Positions 17,873 to 26,304 of a DNA stretch of 64,000 bases are shown here, one piece after another; position 1 is the first letter of the stretch; each line of letters begins with the position of its first letter. The DNA is taken from assembly GCA_966185765.1 (NCBI GenBank), contig CBIFVZ010000001.1:1-64000 (forward strand), read 5' to 3'. The translations under genes were made by a program, and so were the position numbers. The DNA comes from CBIFVZ01 sp966185765 (lineage in GTDB: Bacteria > Pseudomonadota > Gammaproteobacteria > Enterobacterales > Enterobacteriaceae). The notes beneath the pieces were generated by a model. The model saw only the letters and a program-made list of their open reading frames with translations, did not search any database and was not told the origin of the DNA.

Positions 17873-18853
17873 GTGAACAACACACAAAACAGTCTGCTGG
17901 AGGTCAGCGACCTGCGAGTCACCTTCAGCACGCCGGACGGCGATGTGACGGCAGTAAATGATTTGAACTTTACGCTTGAGGCCGGGCAAACGCTTGGCAT
18001 TGTCGGAGAGTCTGGTTCCGGGAAATCCCAGACGGCCTTTGCCCTGATGGGACTGCTTGCTGCAAATGGACGCACCGGCGGCTCGGCGCGCTTTAACGGC
18101 AAGTCCATTCTCAACCTGCCGGAATCGCAGATGAATCGCCTGCGCGCCGAGCAAATCGCGATGATTTTCCAGGACCCCATGACCTCGCTTAATCCGTACA
18201 TGCGCGTGGGTGAGCAGCTGATGGAGGTGCTCATTTTGCATAAAAAGATGAGCAAAGCGCAGGCATTTGAAGAATCGGTGCGGATGTTGGATGCCGTGAA
18301 AATGCCGGAAGCACGTAAGCGTATGCGTATGTTTCCCCATGAGTTTTCTGGCGGTATGCGCCAGCGAGTCATGATTGCGATGGCGTTGTTGTGTCGCCCG
18401 AAGCTGCTGATTGCTGACGAGCCAACCACGGCGCTTGATGTCACCGTACAGGCGCAAATCATGACGTTACTTAACGAGCTCAAGCGAGAGTTCAACACCG
18501 CCATTATTATGATTACTCACGATCTGGGTGTTGTGGCAGGAATTTGTGACAAAGTGCTGGTGATGTACGCCGGTCGCACGATGGAATACGGTAGCGCGCG
18601 CGAGGTGTTTTACCAGCCAACGCATCCTTATTCGATTGGCCTGCTGAATGCTGTACCGCGTCTGGATAGCGAAGATGAGGCGTTATTGACCATTCCGGGT
18701 AATCCGCCCAACCTGCTGCGTTTGCCCGCTGGTTGCCCCTTCAGGCCGCGCTGTACGTATGCGATGGAGCAGTGTAAAACGATGCCGCCGCTGGAGCAGT
18801 TCGGCGACGGGCGTTTGCGCGCCTGCTATGCGCCGAAGGAGGCACTGATATGA
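17873..18853 (+). CDS. oppD: Oligopeptide ABC transporter ATPase OppD
   Basis: Nucleotide-binding subunit. The 326-residue product has Walker A GESGSGKSQ, signature FSGGMRQR, Walker B LLIADEPTTALD and the switch His in ITHDLGVV. The C-terminal oligopeptide-transporter domain carries the CPFRPRC...C cysteines that bind an iron-sulfur cluster in related Dpp/Opp ATPases. The start is GTG with GAGGAG upstream. It is about ten residues shorter at the N terminus than E. coli OppD (337), where the sequence is variable. Its end overlaps oppF in ATGA. Confidence 0.96.
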   Translation: MNNTQNSLLEVSDLRVTFSTPDGDVTAVNDLNFTLEAGQTLGIVGESGSGKSQTAFALMGLLAANGRTGGSARFNGKSILNLPESQMNRLRAEQIAMIFQDPMTSLNPYMRVGEQLMEVLILHKKMSKAQAFEESVRMLDAVKMPEARKRMRMFPHEFSGGMRQRVMIAMALLCRPKLLIADEPTTALDVTVQAQIMTLLNELKREFNTAIIMITHDLGVVAGICDKVLVMYAGRTMEYGSAREVFYQPTHPYSIGLLNAVPRLDSEDEALLTIPGNPPNLLRLPAGCPFRPRCTYAMEQCKTMPPLEQFGDGRLRACYAPKEALI

Positions 18854-19851
18854 GTACAATCTCCGGGAAAAACGTGCTGCTGGAAGTGCAGGATTTGAAG
18901 GTGCACTTTGAGATTAAAGATGGCAAACAGTGGTTCTGGCAGCCGCCAAAAACGCTTAAAGCAGTCGATGGCGTTTCGCTGCGTTTGTATGAGGGGGAAA
19001 CGCTGGGCGTAGTAGGTGAGTCCGGTTGCGGTAAATCAACCTTTGCGCGCGCGATTATTGGTCTGGTTAAAGCCAGCGGGGGGCGTGTGGCATGGCTCGG
19101 GCGCGATTTACTCGGCATGAATGCCCAACAGTGGCGCAACGTACGCAGCGATATTCAGATGATTTTTCAGGATCCGCTGGCGTCGCTCAACCCTCGCATG
19201 ACCATCGGTGAAATTATTGCGGAGCCGCTGCGCACCTGTCACCCGAAAATGCCGCGCCAGCAGGTAAAAGACAAAGTGAAGGAAATGATGATGCGCGTCG
19301 GGCTGCTACCGAACCTCATCAACCGGTATCCACACGAGTTCTCTGGCGGTCAGTGCCAACGTATCGGTATTGCACGGGCGCTGATTCTGGAGCCAAAGCT
19401 GATTATCTGTGATGAACCAGTCTCGGCATTGGATGTTTCCATTCAGGCGCAGGTAGTAAATCTACTGCAAACATTGCAGCGTGAGATGGGGCTGTCATTA
19501 ATTTTTATCGCCCATGACCTGGCGGTCGTGAAGCACATTTCAGACCGCGTGCTGGTGATGTACCTGGGCCACGCGGTGGAGCTGGGGACTTACGACGAGG
19601 TTTACAGTAATCCGCTGCACCCTTATACCCGGGCGTTGATGTCAGCGGTACCCGTACCCGACCCCGATAAAGAGCGTGATAAGACGATCCAGTTGCTGGA
19701 AGGCGAGTTGCCGTCACCCATTAACCCGCCATCGGGTTGTGTGTTCCGCACTCGCTGCCCGATAGCCGGGCCTGAATGTGCTGTCACGCGCCCGCTGCTG
19801 GAAGGAAACTTTCGCCATGCGGTGTCGTGCCTGAAAGCGGACCCGCTGTAG
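18850..19851 (+). CDS. oppF: Oligopeptide ABC transporter ATPase OppF
   Basis: Second ATPase, 333 residues (E. coli 334), translationally coupled to oppD through a four-base ATGA overlap. It has Walker A GESGCGKST, signature FSGGQCQR, Walker B LIICDEPVSALD and the H-loop IAHDLAVV. The N-terminal KQWFWQPPKTLKAVDGVS segment is typical of OppF. The C-terminal region again has a cysteine pattern (CVFRTRCPIAGPEC). Last gene of oppABCDF, followed by a strong hairpin terminator. Confidence 0.97.
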   Translation: MSTISGKNVLLEVQDLKVHFEIKDGKQWFWQPPKTLKAVDGVSLRLYEGETLGVVGESGCGKSTFARAIIGLVKASGGRVAWLGRDLLGMNAQQWRNVRSDIQMIFQDPLASLNPRMTIGEIIAEPLRTCHPKMPRQQVKDKVKEMMMRVGLLPNLINRYPHEFSGGQCQRIGIARALILEPKLIICDEPVSALDVSIQAQVVNLLQTLQREMGLSLIFIAHDLAVVKHISDRVLVMYLGHAVELGTYDEVYSNPLHPYTRALMSAVPVPDPDKERDKTIQLLEGELPSPINPPSGCVFRTRCPIAGPECAVTRPLLEGNFRHAVSCLKADPL

Positions 19852-19905
19852 TCCGGGGTGATGGTGGACGCGCCTGTACAGTATTTACGCACTCAGTCAG
19901 CATAA

Positions 19906-19932
19906 AAATGGCCAGCATAGCGCTGGCCTTTT
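19906..19932. terminator. opp / yciU-side terminator
   Basis: Stem GGCCAGC / GCTGGCC (19910-19916, 19922-19928), flanked by AAAAAT on the left and TTTTCTT on the right, so it can terminate oppF from the left and the yciU unit from the right. Confidence 0.85.
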
Positions 19933-19948
19933 CTTAAACCAGTGAGGC

Positions 19949-20278
19949 TTATTCGCGCCACAGAATATGGCAAACTTTGTGGCTTTTTTCGCGGCACAAC
20001 AGCACGCGGGCAAAAATATCGTTAATCTCACCGCCATCTTCGTCAGCCAGCCCAATCACGACTTCAGAAAAGAAATCCGGGTTAAGATCGAAATCAACGT
20101 GTTCCGCCCAGTCTTCGCAAGGATCGAACAATTCCGCGCCGCCACGCTCTTCAAACTGCAGGTTAAACAGAATGATATCAGCAGGCTCCAGGTTATCAGG
20201 GGCCAGTTCGAGGAAAATATCGTAAGCCTGCTCCAGCGTGTCATCTTCGCTCAGGCGGTTATTGAGATCCATATCCAT
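19949..20278 (-). CDS. yciU: Acidic YciU family protein (dsDNA-mimic type)
   Basis: A 109-residue, strongly acidic protein of the UPF0263 family, the same length as E. coli YciU. The conserved core FNLQFEERGGAELFDP-EDW is present. The Haemophilus relative HI1450 was proposed as a double-stranded DNA mimic that binds HU; function in enterobacteria is not established. The start ATG at 20278 gives MDMDLNNR as in relatives; an adjacent ATG at 20281 is also possible. It lies 37 bp downstream of clsA on the same strand. Confidence 0.92.
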   Translation of the reverse strand: MDMDLNNRLSEDDTLEQAYDIFLELAPDNLEPADIILFNLQFEERGGAELFDPCEDWAEHVDFDLNPDFFSEVVIGLADEDGGEINDIFARVLLCREKSHKVCHILWRE

Positions 20279-20315
20279 CATGATTACCAGTTTATTATCA
20301 GCTGTTGGGCACGTT

Positions 20316-21776
20316 TTACAGTAATGGGCTGAAGAAGTAAAACAGTCGCTCAACAATGCGCTGCCAGAGCGGGCGCTTGAGCCATTGCTTCTCATCAACC
20401 AACCTTGAGTGCGAAATATAGTCGTCCTGGACCGCCGCCAGATCGCTGCCAAAACCGTCGTCGTCAATCACCAGTGTGATTTCAAAATTAAGCCACAGGC
20501 TGCGCATGTCCAGGTTTACGGTGCCAATCAGGCTCAGCTGGCCGTCAACCAGCACACTTTTCGTGTGCAGCAGACCGCCCTCAAACTGATAAATTTTAAC
20601 GCCTGCAGCCAGCAACTCGCTGAAGAAAGCCCGGCTTGCCCAGCCTACCAGCAATGAGTCATTCTTATAAGGTACGATAATGCTGACATCCACGCCGCGT
20701 TGGGCGGCGGTGCAGATGGCGTGCAGCAGATCGTCACTCGGCACAAAGTAGGGCGTAGTCATCACCAGATGCTTCTGCGCCGCGTAAACCGAGGTCAATA
20801 GCGCCTGATGAATCAAATCTTCCGGGAAACCTGGCCCGGAAGCGATAGTCTGAATGGTATGGCCACTGGCTTGTTCAAACGGCATCACATTGGCATCCGG
20901 CGGCGGCGGTAAAATACGCTTGCCGGTCTCAATTTCCCAGTCGCAGGAGTAAATCACGCCCATTGAAGTCGCGACCGGGCCTTCCATACGCGCCATCAAA
21001 TCAACCCATTCACCGACACCCGCATCCTGCTTGAAGTAGCGAGGGTCAACCAGATTCATACTGCCGGTGTAGGCGATATAGTTATCAATAAGCACCATTT
21101 TGCGGTGCTGGCGCAAATCCATACGGCGCAGAAAAACGCGCAGCAGGCTGACCTGGAGCGCTTCGATAACTTCCACCCCCGCGTTGCGCATCATGCTGGC
21201 CCAGGGGCTACGAAAGAAGTCCACGCTGCCTGCGGAATCCAGCATCAGACGGCAGTGTACCCCACGGCGCGCTGCCGCCATCAACGTTTCTGCTACCTGG
21301 TCTGCCATACCGCCCGGCTGCCAGATATAAAACACCATCTCAATATTGTGATGGGCCAGCTGAATATCGCGTATTAGCGCCTGCATGACATCATCAGATG
21401 TGGTAAGGAGCTGTAGTTGATTGCCTTTAACCTCGCCAATGCCCTGGCGCCGCTCGCATAACTCAAACAACGAGCGTGCGACATCGCTGCTTTCGGTGGC
21501 GAAAATATGCTTACTGGCTTTCAGGTCGCTGAGCCACTTTGCGGTAGAGGGCCACATCGCCCGGGCGCGCTCGGCACGGCGCTTGCCCAGATTAAGTTCT
21601 CCAAGTGAGAGATAAGCGATAATCCCGACCAGCGGCAGAATATAGATGATTAGCAGCCAGGCCATAGCAGAAGGGACCGCCCGGCGCTTCATCAGAATGC
21701 GCAGGGTTATACCCGCTATCAGTAACCAATAGCCTAAAATGAGCAGCCAACTTACCACTGTATAGAAGGTTGTCAT
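20316..21776 (-). CDS. clsA: Cardiolipin synthase A
   Basis: Inner-membrane enzyme joining two phosphatidylglycerols to cardiolipin plus glycerol. The 486-residue length equals E. coli ClsA. It has two N-terminal membrane helices (about 5-27 and 37-58), then two phospholipase-D HKD motifs: HRKMVLID-(x)6-GSMN in the first half and HTKSVLVD-(x)6-GTVNLD in the second, both intact. The first helix begins MTTFYTVVSWLLILGYW. It forms a unit with yciU downstream. E. coli has kch and yciI-yciY beyond it; here kch is missing. Confidence 0.97.
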   Translation of the reverse strand: MTTFYTVVSWLLILGYWLLIAGITLRILMKRRAVPSAMAWLLIIYILPLVGIIAYLSLGELNLGKRRAERARAMWPSTAKWLSDLKASKHIFATESSDVARSLFELCERRQGIGEVKGNQLQLLTTSDDVMQALIRDIQLAHHNIEMVFYIWQPGGMADQVAETLMAAARRGVHCRLMLDSAGSVDFFRSPWASMMRNAGVEVIEALQVSLLRVFLRRMDLRQHRKMVLIDNYIAYTGSMNLVDPRYFKQDAGVGEWVDLMARMEGPVATSMGVIYSCDWEIETGKRILPPPPDANVMPFEQASGHTIQTIASGPGFPEDLIHQALLTSVYAAQKHLVMTTPYFVPSDDLLHAICTAAQRGVDVSIIVPYKNDSLLVGWASRAFFSELLAAGVKIYQFEGGLLHTKSVLVDGQLSLIGTVNLDMRSLWLNFEITLVIDDDGFGSDLAAVQDDYISHSRLVDEKQWLKRPLWQRIVERLFYFFSPLL

Positions 21777-22067
21777 ATTCCGTAAAATCCTTTCATAAGC
21801 GCGCCAGCTAAGAAGAGCAGTCGCGTATGGCTCAGGCAGTAGCTTGCACTGTCAGCCGCTATCATCATGTGTATCCCAAATTTGTTGGCTCAGATAACAC
21901 GCAGAGCCGGTGTTTTCCTGAAACCAGAATGCCTTAGCGTTTAAAACAGGGAGTGTTAAGAGTGTACGCACAACGGCGCGCCCGGCAAGTGAAAACAGGA
22001 AGAAACGGCTGGTTTAGGGGCAGGATGGGTCTATAATGGGGCCGTGTTTTTTGAAAGAGTGGTAAAA

Positions 22068-22241
22068 ATGAGGCGTAGTCGAACGGAAGTCGGGCGCTGG
22101 CGTATGGTGCGTCAGGCTCAACGGCGTAAGTCACGCTGGCTGGAAGCTCAGTCGCGTCGCAATATACGCATTCATGCCATCAGGAAGTGCCTTGTGAACA
22201 GACAGCGTCTGTCGCTGATGTTTTCCATTCACTATCCTTGA
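22068..22241 (+). CDS. yciY: Small basic protein YciY
   Basis: A 57-residue arginine-rich protein closely resembling E. coli YciY (RSRTEVGRWRM-RQ-RRKSRWLE-QSRRN-RIH-IRKC). The function is unknown. The ATG at 22068 is preceded by GAGTGG; an upstream ATG at 22044 would add eight residues not seen in relatives. It stands alone between clsA and yciI, both on the opposite strand, and is followed by a hairpin. Conservation of such a short protein at the same locus supports it as a real gene. Confidence 0.88.
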   Translation: MRRSRTEVGRWRMVRQAQRRKSRWLEAQSRRNIRIHAIRKCLVNRQRLSLMFSIHYP

Positions 22242-22251
22242 GTGCATAAGC

Positions 22252-22275
22252 CAGAGCACCGTTATCGGTGCTCTG
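22252..22275. terminator. Hairpin after yciY
   Basis: A 10-bp perfect stem CAGAGCACCG / CGGTGCTCTG with a TTAT loop, 10 bp after the yciY stop. No strong T-run follows on either side, so termination efficiency is uncertain; it lies between convergent yciY and yciI. Confidence 0.6.
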
Positions 22276-22343
22276 ACTGTAAATTTACCGTTTTTCCCTT
22301 CCCGTTTCAGCACAGACTGTTGCCAAATCAGGCACGGAGCGAC

Positions 22344-22640
22344 TCAGAACGTTCTGCGATAGGGCTTCACCGAGACGCTGGCGTAAACGCCCGCCGCAAT
22401 ATACGGATCGTCATTTGCCCAGGCCTGGGCGGCCTCAAGTGAGTCAAACTCGGCAATTACCGTTGAGCCGGTATAACCCGCAGGGCCAGGATCGTTGCTG
22501 TCCACGGCGGGCATAGGGCCTGCGGTAATCAGGCGTCCCTCGTCGTGCAGCAGTTCAAGGCGGGCCAGATGCGCCGGGCGAGCCGCCAGACGCTTTTCCA
22601 GAGAATCGGCAGTATCTTCAGCGTAAATCACATACAGCAC
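22344..22640 (-). CDS. yciI: YciI family ferredoxin-like fold protein
   Basis: A 98-residue protein of the YciI/YCII family, the same length as E. coli. Visible features are the LYVIYA first strand, HLARLELLHDEGRLITAGP with the conserved His and Asp of the family's putative active site, and the C-terminal KPYRRTF strand. Biochemical function in enterobacteria is not established. The start is GTG at 22640 with AAAGGAG eight bases upstream; longer ATG starts at 22664 or 22661 would add residues absent from relatives and place the Shine-Dalgarno inside the gene. Confidence 0.9.
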   Translation of the reverse strand: MLYVIYAEDTADSLEKRLAARPAHLARLELLHDEGRLITAGPMPAVDSNDPGPAGYTGSTVIAEFDSLEAAQAWANDDPYIAAGVYASVSVKPYRRTF

Positions 22641-22794
22641 GGGGATGGCTCCTTTGGTCATCATTTTCCCGGGTACGTTAAGTGAAAGTTATGTGACACG
22701 CAACGGAAAGATAAGCGTCTTGCCAAAGGCGTAACATTTGTAGGGAAAAAGGTAGGGATTGAACCGTAAAGTTCAGTCATTTGATTAGGCGTTA

Positions 22795-22824
22795 TTGAAT
22801 ATGATTGCTATTTGCATTTAAAAT
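22795..22824 (+). promoter_or_regulatory. tonB promoter with Fur-box-like sequence
   Basis: TTGAAT (22795-22800) and TAAAAT (22819-22824), 18 bp apart, form a plausible sigma-70 promoter. The spacer ATGATTGCTATTTGCATT is AT-rich and close to the Fur-repressed E. coli tonB promoter (TTGCTATTTGCATTTAAAAT is nearly shared). Fur control of tonB is established in E. coli; binding here is inferred. Confidence 0.65.
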
Positions 22825-22862
22825 TATGCCCTCGCAACACTACCGGGACGATTATGACCGTA

Positions 22863-23591
22863 ATGACCCTTGAACCTCCTCGCCAGTTTCCGTGGCCCGC
22901 TCTGCTGTCAGTGGGTTTGCATGGAGCCGTTGTGGCGGGGCTGCTGTATGCCTCGGTAAACCAGACGGTACAAATGCCCGCACCTTCGCCACAGGCTATC
23001 AGTGTGACGATGGTTGCGCCTGAAGCGCTGGAGCCGCCGCAGGCAGCTCCAGCACCGCAACCGGTGGCTGAGCCAGAACCTGAGCCAGAGCCGGAACCGG
23101 TCCCAGAGCCACCCAAAGAAGCGCCGGTCGTTATCCATAAGCCCAAACCTAAGCCAAAACCAAAACCGAAACCGGTCAAAAAGGTCGAGCAGCCAAAGCA
23201 AGACGCTAAACGTGATGAGCCGCGTCCGGCATCACCGTTTGATAACAATACTGCCACTCGCACAACGGCAAGCGCGCCGCGTACAACGCCAGGCACTGCC
23301 GCCCCACGTACAGCGGCCCCCAGCGGACCACGGGCGTTAAGCCGCAACCAGCCGCAGTATCCACAGCGTGCGTATGCGCTGCGTATGGAAGGGCAGGTGC
23401 GGGTGAAGTTTGATGTTTCGAGTGACGGCCGTGTTGAAAACGTCTCGATTCTTTCTGCCAAACCGGCCAACATGTTTGACCGCGAAGTGAAGCAGGCGAT
23501 GCGCAAATGGCGCTATGAAGCCGGCAAACCTGGTAAAGGGTTAGTGGTGAATATTGTCTTTCGTATGAGCGGTGGCGCCACGATAGATTAA
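22863..23591 (+). CDS. tonB: Energy-transducing protein TonB
   Basis: Couples the ExbBD proton-motive-force motor to outer-membrane siderophore and cobalamin receptors. The product has one N-terminal membrane helix with the ExbB-coupling Ser16 and His20 (SVGLH), a periplasmic Pro-rich spacer with Glu-Pro then Lys-Pro repeats (about 75-110), and the C-terminal domain SRNQPQYPQRAYALRMEGQV that contacts TonB boxes. The start chosen, MTLEPPRQF, matches E. coli MTLDLPRRF; the ATG nine bases upstream (22854) is an alternative. The gene is convergent with yciA, each having its own hairpin. Confidence 0.95.
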   Translation: MTLEPPRQFPWPALLSVGLHGAVVAGLLYASVNQTVQMPAPSPQAISVTMVAPEALEPPQAAPAPQPVAEPEPEPEPEPVPEPPKEAPVVIHKPKPKPKPKPKPVKKVEQPKQDAKRDEPRPASPFDNNTATRTTASAPRTTPGTAAPRTAAPSGPRALSRNQPQYPQRAYALRMEGQVRVKFDVSSDGRVENVSILSAKPANMFDREVKQAMRKWRYEAGKPGKGLVVNIVFRMSGGATID

Positions 23592-23607
23592 GCTGCGCTG
23601 CTAAATT

Positions 23608-23634
23608 AAGTCCGCATGCGTGCGGGCTTTTTTA
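23608..23634 (+). terminator. tonB terminator
   Basis: Stem AAGTCCGCA / TGCGGGCTT around a TGCG loop, 17 bp after the tonB stop, followed by TTTTTA. Canonical intrinsic terminator. Confidence 0.9.
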
Positions 23635-23721
23635 TTTGTGAGCACACGTAAGGCTTTCTGCCAGCCTGCGTCAGTCTGTACAGGTGTGCCGGTGGTGAAG
23701 AGAATGTTACCCATCAATTGG

Positions 23722-23748
23722 CAATAAAAAGCCACAGGTCGGTGGCTT
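23722..23748 (-). terminator. yciA terminator
   Basis: Stem AAGCCAC / GTGGCTT (23729-23735, 23742-23748); on the minus strand it is followed by TTTTATTG, 7 bp past the yciA stop. Confidence 0.85.
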
Positions 23749-23754
23749 CATGAC

Positions 23755-24153
23755 TTACCCGGCTACCGGAATGGCTCGCGGACGTCCATCGCTATCAACA
23801 GCAACATAAATAAAAATTGCCTCGGTTGCCTTATAACGTTGACCGACGGGTTCGGTGGAAACCTTCTTCACCCATACTTCCACATTAATGGTAATTGAGC
23901 TGTTACCGCGTTTGACACAGCGTGCATAACAACACACCACATCACCCACAGCGACCGGTTTGAGAAACGTCATGCCGTCTACACGCACGGTCACCACGCG
24001 CCCCAGCGCTATTTCTTTTGCCAGAATGGCGCCGCCCATGTCCATTTGCGACATCAGCCAGCCACCAAAAATATCGCCGTTGGCGTTAGTGTCAGCAGGC
24101 ATGGCCAGCGTGCGTAGCACCAGTTCTCCCTGCGGAGTTTCTTTTGTAGTCAT
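23755..24153 (-). CDS. yciA: Acyl-CoA thioesterase YciA
   Basis: Hotdog-fold thioesterase hydrolysing a broad range of acyl-CoAs, thought to recycle CoA and control membrane lipid precursors. At 132 residues it equals E. coli YciA. The active-site loop TNANGDIFGGWLMSQMD (22-38) with the catalytic Asp and the VDGMTFLKPVAVGD strand are intact. It lies in the conserved yciC-yciB-yciA run, but here a repeat element separates it from yciB, so it is probably expressed from its own promoter as well. Confidence 0.95.
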   Translation of the reverse strand: MTTKETPQGELVLRTLAMPADTNANGDIFGGWLMSQMDMGGAILAKEIALGRVVTVRVDGMTFLKPVAVGDVVCCYARCVKRGNSSITINVEVWVKKVSTEPVGQRYKATEAIFIYVAVDSDGRPRAIPVAG

Positions 24154-24249
24154 TATTCGTATTCCTGAAAACAGCGTATATGTGCGTGTGTCAGCGCGGA
24201 GTATACACGAAGTCGCAAAAGAGTCGGCAGGCAGAAAAGGTCAAAAAAA

Positions 24250-24428
24250 ACGCCGGTCATACCGGCGTCAGATTGCTGACAAAGAAGGAAAAAACGGGGT
24301 TTTTCCTTCTTTGTGGTTAGCAGGCGAAAATCAATGAATTGATTTTCCTTATTTTTTATTGGGTGCCATTCACCCTGTCTGAGACAGGGTGAGGTAAGGC
24401 GTCAGTCTCACGCCGGTCATACCGGCGT
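24250..24428 (+). repeat. Terminator-nested repeat, copy 2 (yciB)
   Basis: Core 24269-24409 (141 bp), same orientation as copy 1 but opposite to its host gene yciB. Identical hairpins ACGCCGGTCATACCGGCGT flank it at 24250-24268 and 24410-24428. On the yciB (minus) strand only the distal hairpin is followed by a T-run (eight T). The proximal hairpin starts 12 bp after the yciB stop. The three internal hairpins of copy 1 are all present. Confidence 0.92.
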
Positions 24429-24440
24429 TTTGAAAGCGCG

Positions 24441-24977
24441 TTATTTTTGCTGTTCGGTCATATTACGGTACATATAAATACCGCTTAACAGGGTAAAAAT
24501 CAGCGTCAGCGCGGTCAGGCCAAACACCTTGAAGTTGACCCAGACGTTTTGCGGTAGCCAGAAAGCCACATAGATGTTTACCAGTCCGCAGACGATAAAA
24601 AATAGCGCCCAGGCAAGATTAAGCCGTGACCATACCGGGGCAGGCAACACAATCTCTTTGCCCAGCATGCTCTGAATCAGGTTCTTTTTGAGTACCCACT
24701 GGCTAATCAATAACGCCGCTGCGAACAGGCCGTAAATGACAGTCACTTTCCATTTGATAAATTCATCGTTATGGAAAAACAGCGTCAGGCCACCGAAGAA
24801 CGCCACCAGTACAAAGGTTACCAGCGTCATTTTCTCGACTTTACGGTATTTGTACCAGCTGATGACCAACGCGACGGCGGTAGCCACGATCAGCGCACCG
24901 GTTGCCACAAAGATGTCGTACATCTTATAAAAGGCGAAAAAGATAATGAGCGGGAGGAAATCGAGCAACTGCTTCAT
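24441..24977 (-). CDS. yciB: Inner membrane septation-type protein YciB
   Basis: A 178-residue polytopic inner-membrane protein of the YciB/IspZ family with about five hydrophobic helices, starting MKQLLDFLPLIIFFAFY. In E. coli YciB interacts with elongation and division proteins and affects envelope integrity; the Shigella homologue IspZ is needed for intracellular spread. The family block FFHNDEFIKWKVTVIY is intact. The ATG at 24977 is chosen over 24989 by alignment. It ends 12 bp before a duplicated terminator that holds repeat copy 2. Confidence 0.94.
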   Translation of the reverse strand: MKQLLDFLPLIIFFAFYKMYDIFVATGALIVATAVALVISWYKYRKVEKMTLVTFVLVAFFGGLTLFFHNDEFIKWKVTVIYGLFAAALLISQWVLKKNLIQSMLGKEIVLPAPVWSRLNLAWALFFIVCGLVNIYVAFWLPQNVWVNFKVFGLTALTLIFTLLSGIYMYRNMTEQQK

Positions 24978-25036
24978 AGTGGGTTCCATAAAAAGAGGAC
25001 TCCTGACTATAGCGTGATGTCAGGAGTCGGAAAAGA

Positions 25037-25780
25037 TTACTGGCGTAACAGCATGTACAGGCGATACAGGTACACAATCAGCGTTGCTGAAATCAGGTTG
25101 CTGACGGTATTGAGAAGGATGGAAGCGACCTCTGGCGTCAGCACGGCAAAGGAGGCGACCATCAGCATCAAGGCCACTTTGGCCAGCAGCCAGCCGATGA
25201 CAGCCGGTGCCACCAGGCGCATGTTGGCCCATGATAGTTTCATACTGCTGCGCATCGCGGCGAAAATACCTACCCGATCCTGCGCCAGAATGACGGGCGC
25301 CAGTGACAGCACAATAGCCAACAGAATGCCGGGTACAATGATAAACATCATACCCATTTGCACGATAAAGGTGGTGAGCAGAATAAGAATCAGCAGGCGT
25401 GGCAGCAAGGGAACTGAAGTACCAATAGCGGTCAGCGCGCTGGTGCGATGACTGGCGGAGACCAATGGGATAAGCGCCAGCACGCTACCGGCAAGAATCG
25501 TGTTACCGAGCAATGCCGAAAAGGTAGATGCGGCTGATGCACGTAGCAGTACCTGCTGCTGTTCCGGCGTCATGTTACGTACCAGATCAAACAGCCCCAC
25601 GCTGCCTGCCAGGTTATCTCCTTCACTGAGAATGGCAAGCTGCTCACTGCCTGGAGAGAGAGCCAGGCTGGTCACGAACGAAACAAAAGCACAAAGTAAG
25701 GCGATCAGTAAAATGGTAATAAACTGATTGCGAACGAAATTACCGGTATCGCGGTAAACCGTGTTCGCCGTGATAGACAT
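25037..25780 (-). CDS. yciC: UPF0259 family inner membrane protein YciC
   Basis: A 247-residue membrane protein, exactly the E. coli length, with about six hydrophobic segments; function unknown. It starts MSITANTVYRDTGNFVRNQ and has AGGAGC upstream, ruling out the in-frame ATG at 25852. It is the promoter-proximal gene of a yciC-yciB run, with a 59-bp gap to yciB. In E. coli the yciC-yciB-yciA block is conserved next to ompW and tonB, as here. Confidence 0.93.
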   Translation of the reverse strand: MSITANTVYRDTGNFVRNQFITILLIALLCAFVSFVTSLALSPGSEQLAILSEGDNLAGSVGLFDLVRNMTPEQQQVLLRASAASTFSALLGNTILAGSVLALIPLVSASHRTSALTAIGTSVPLLPRLLILILLTTFIVQMGMMFIIVPGILLAIVLSLAPVILAQDRVGIFAAMRSSMKLSWANMRLVAPAVIGWLLAKVALMLMVASFAVLTPEVASILLNTVSNLISATLIVYLYRLYMLLRQ

Positions 25781-26304
25781 GCACGCTCCTTGAGTTAAAG
25801 CCACTATTAATCTGCGAGCGATTGTACCCTGGTTGTGTCCGACTGGCACCACTGTTGGCGGGGAGATTGCCCGTTACAACGTGAGGTTGACGCCCTTAAG
25901 CATGGCGTAATGAAAACCTGCTCACCTTTGGCGCTTACGCACGGCGTGCTTTGTCATGCTCTGTCAGTGCCATTTGGCAGGGCAGAGAACAGAACAAGAC
26001 CGCCATGCCCACGCTGTGAGTTCCTGAAATTTCCCGCTGTGGTGTGTTTATAGCGAAAGGATGTGCAACTCATCGGGGGACTTTTCAGGCTACTGACGGA
26101 AATAACACGAACAGCCAGTATTTACGTTCATGAATATCGCCAAAATTGATCTACCGTCAAAAAACGCCTTTCATCAGGATATCAAAAAATTAACCTGGAT
26201 CATTGAATGTTAAATTAGCCAGTGAAATGTGATCGCGAACGGTTCTGAATTACTCCTTACCAGGTATATTTGCTCAGCAGCAAAACCATAATAAGGAAAG
26301 GGAC
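25781..26304 (+). promoter_or_regulatory. yciC / ompW divergent upstream region
   Basis: A 524-bp gene-free stretch holding the promoters of yciC (minus) and ompW (plus). E. coli ompW is controlled by FNR and NarL. I see a near-FNR dyad TTGAT-N5-GTCAA at 26146-26160 with a non-standard spacing, and a TGTGATCGCGAACGG half-site at about 26229, neither convincing. Frames such as 25835-26053 plus have no family resemblance. Confidence 0.4.

Noticed and set aside
22977..23193. Repeated Glu-Pro / Lys-Pro coding sequence considered as a DNA repeat or recombination site
   Set aside because: It is the known periplasmic spacer of TonB, in frame and expected.
22808..23506. Gly/Ser-rich minus-strand frame opposite tonB
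   Set aside because: The GSGSGSG repeats are the reverse complement of the TonB Glu-Pro and Lys-Pro codons.
26146..26160. FNR-like dyad upstream of ompW
   Set aside because: TTGAT and GTCAA are separated by five bases instead of the four of the FNR consensus, and one half is mismatched.
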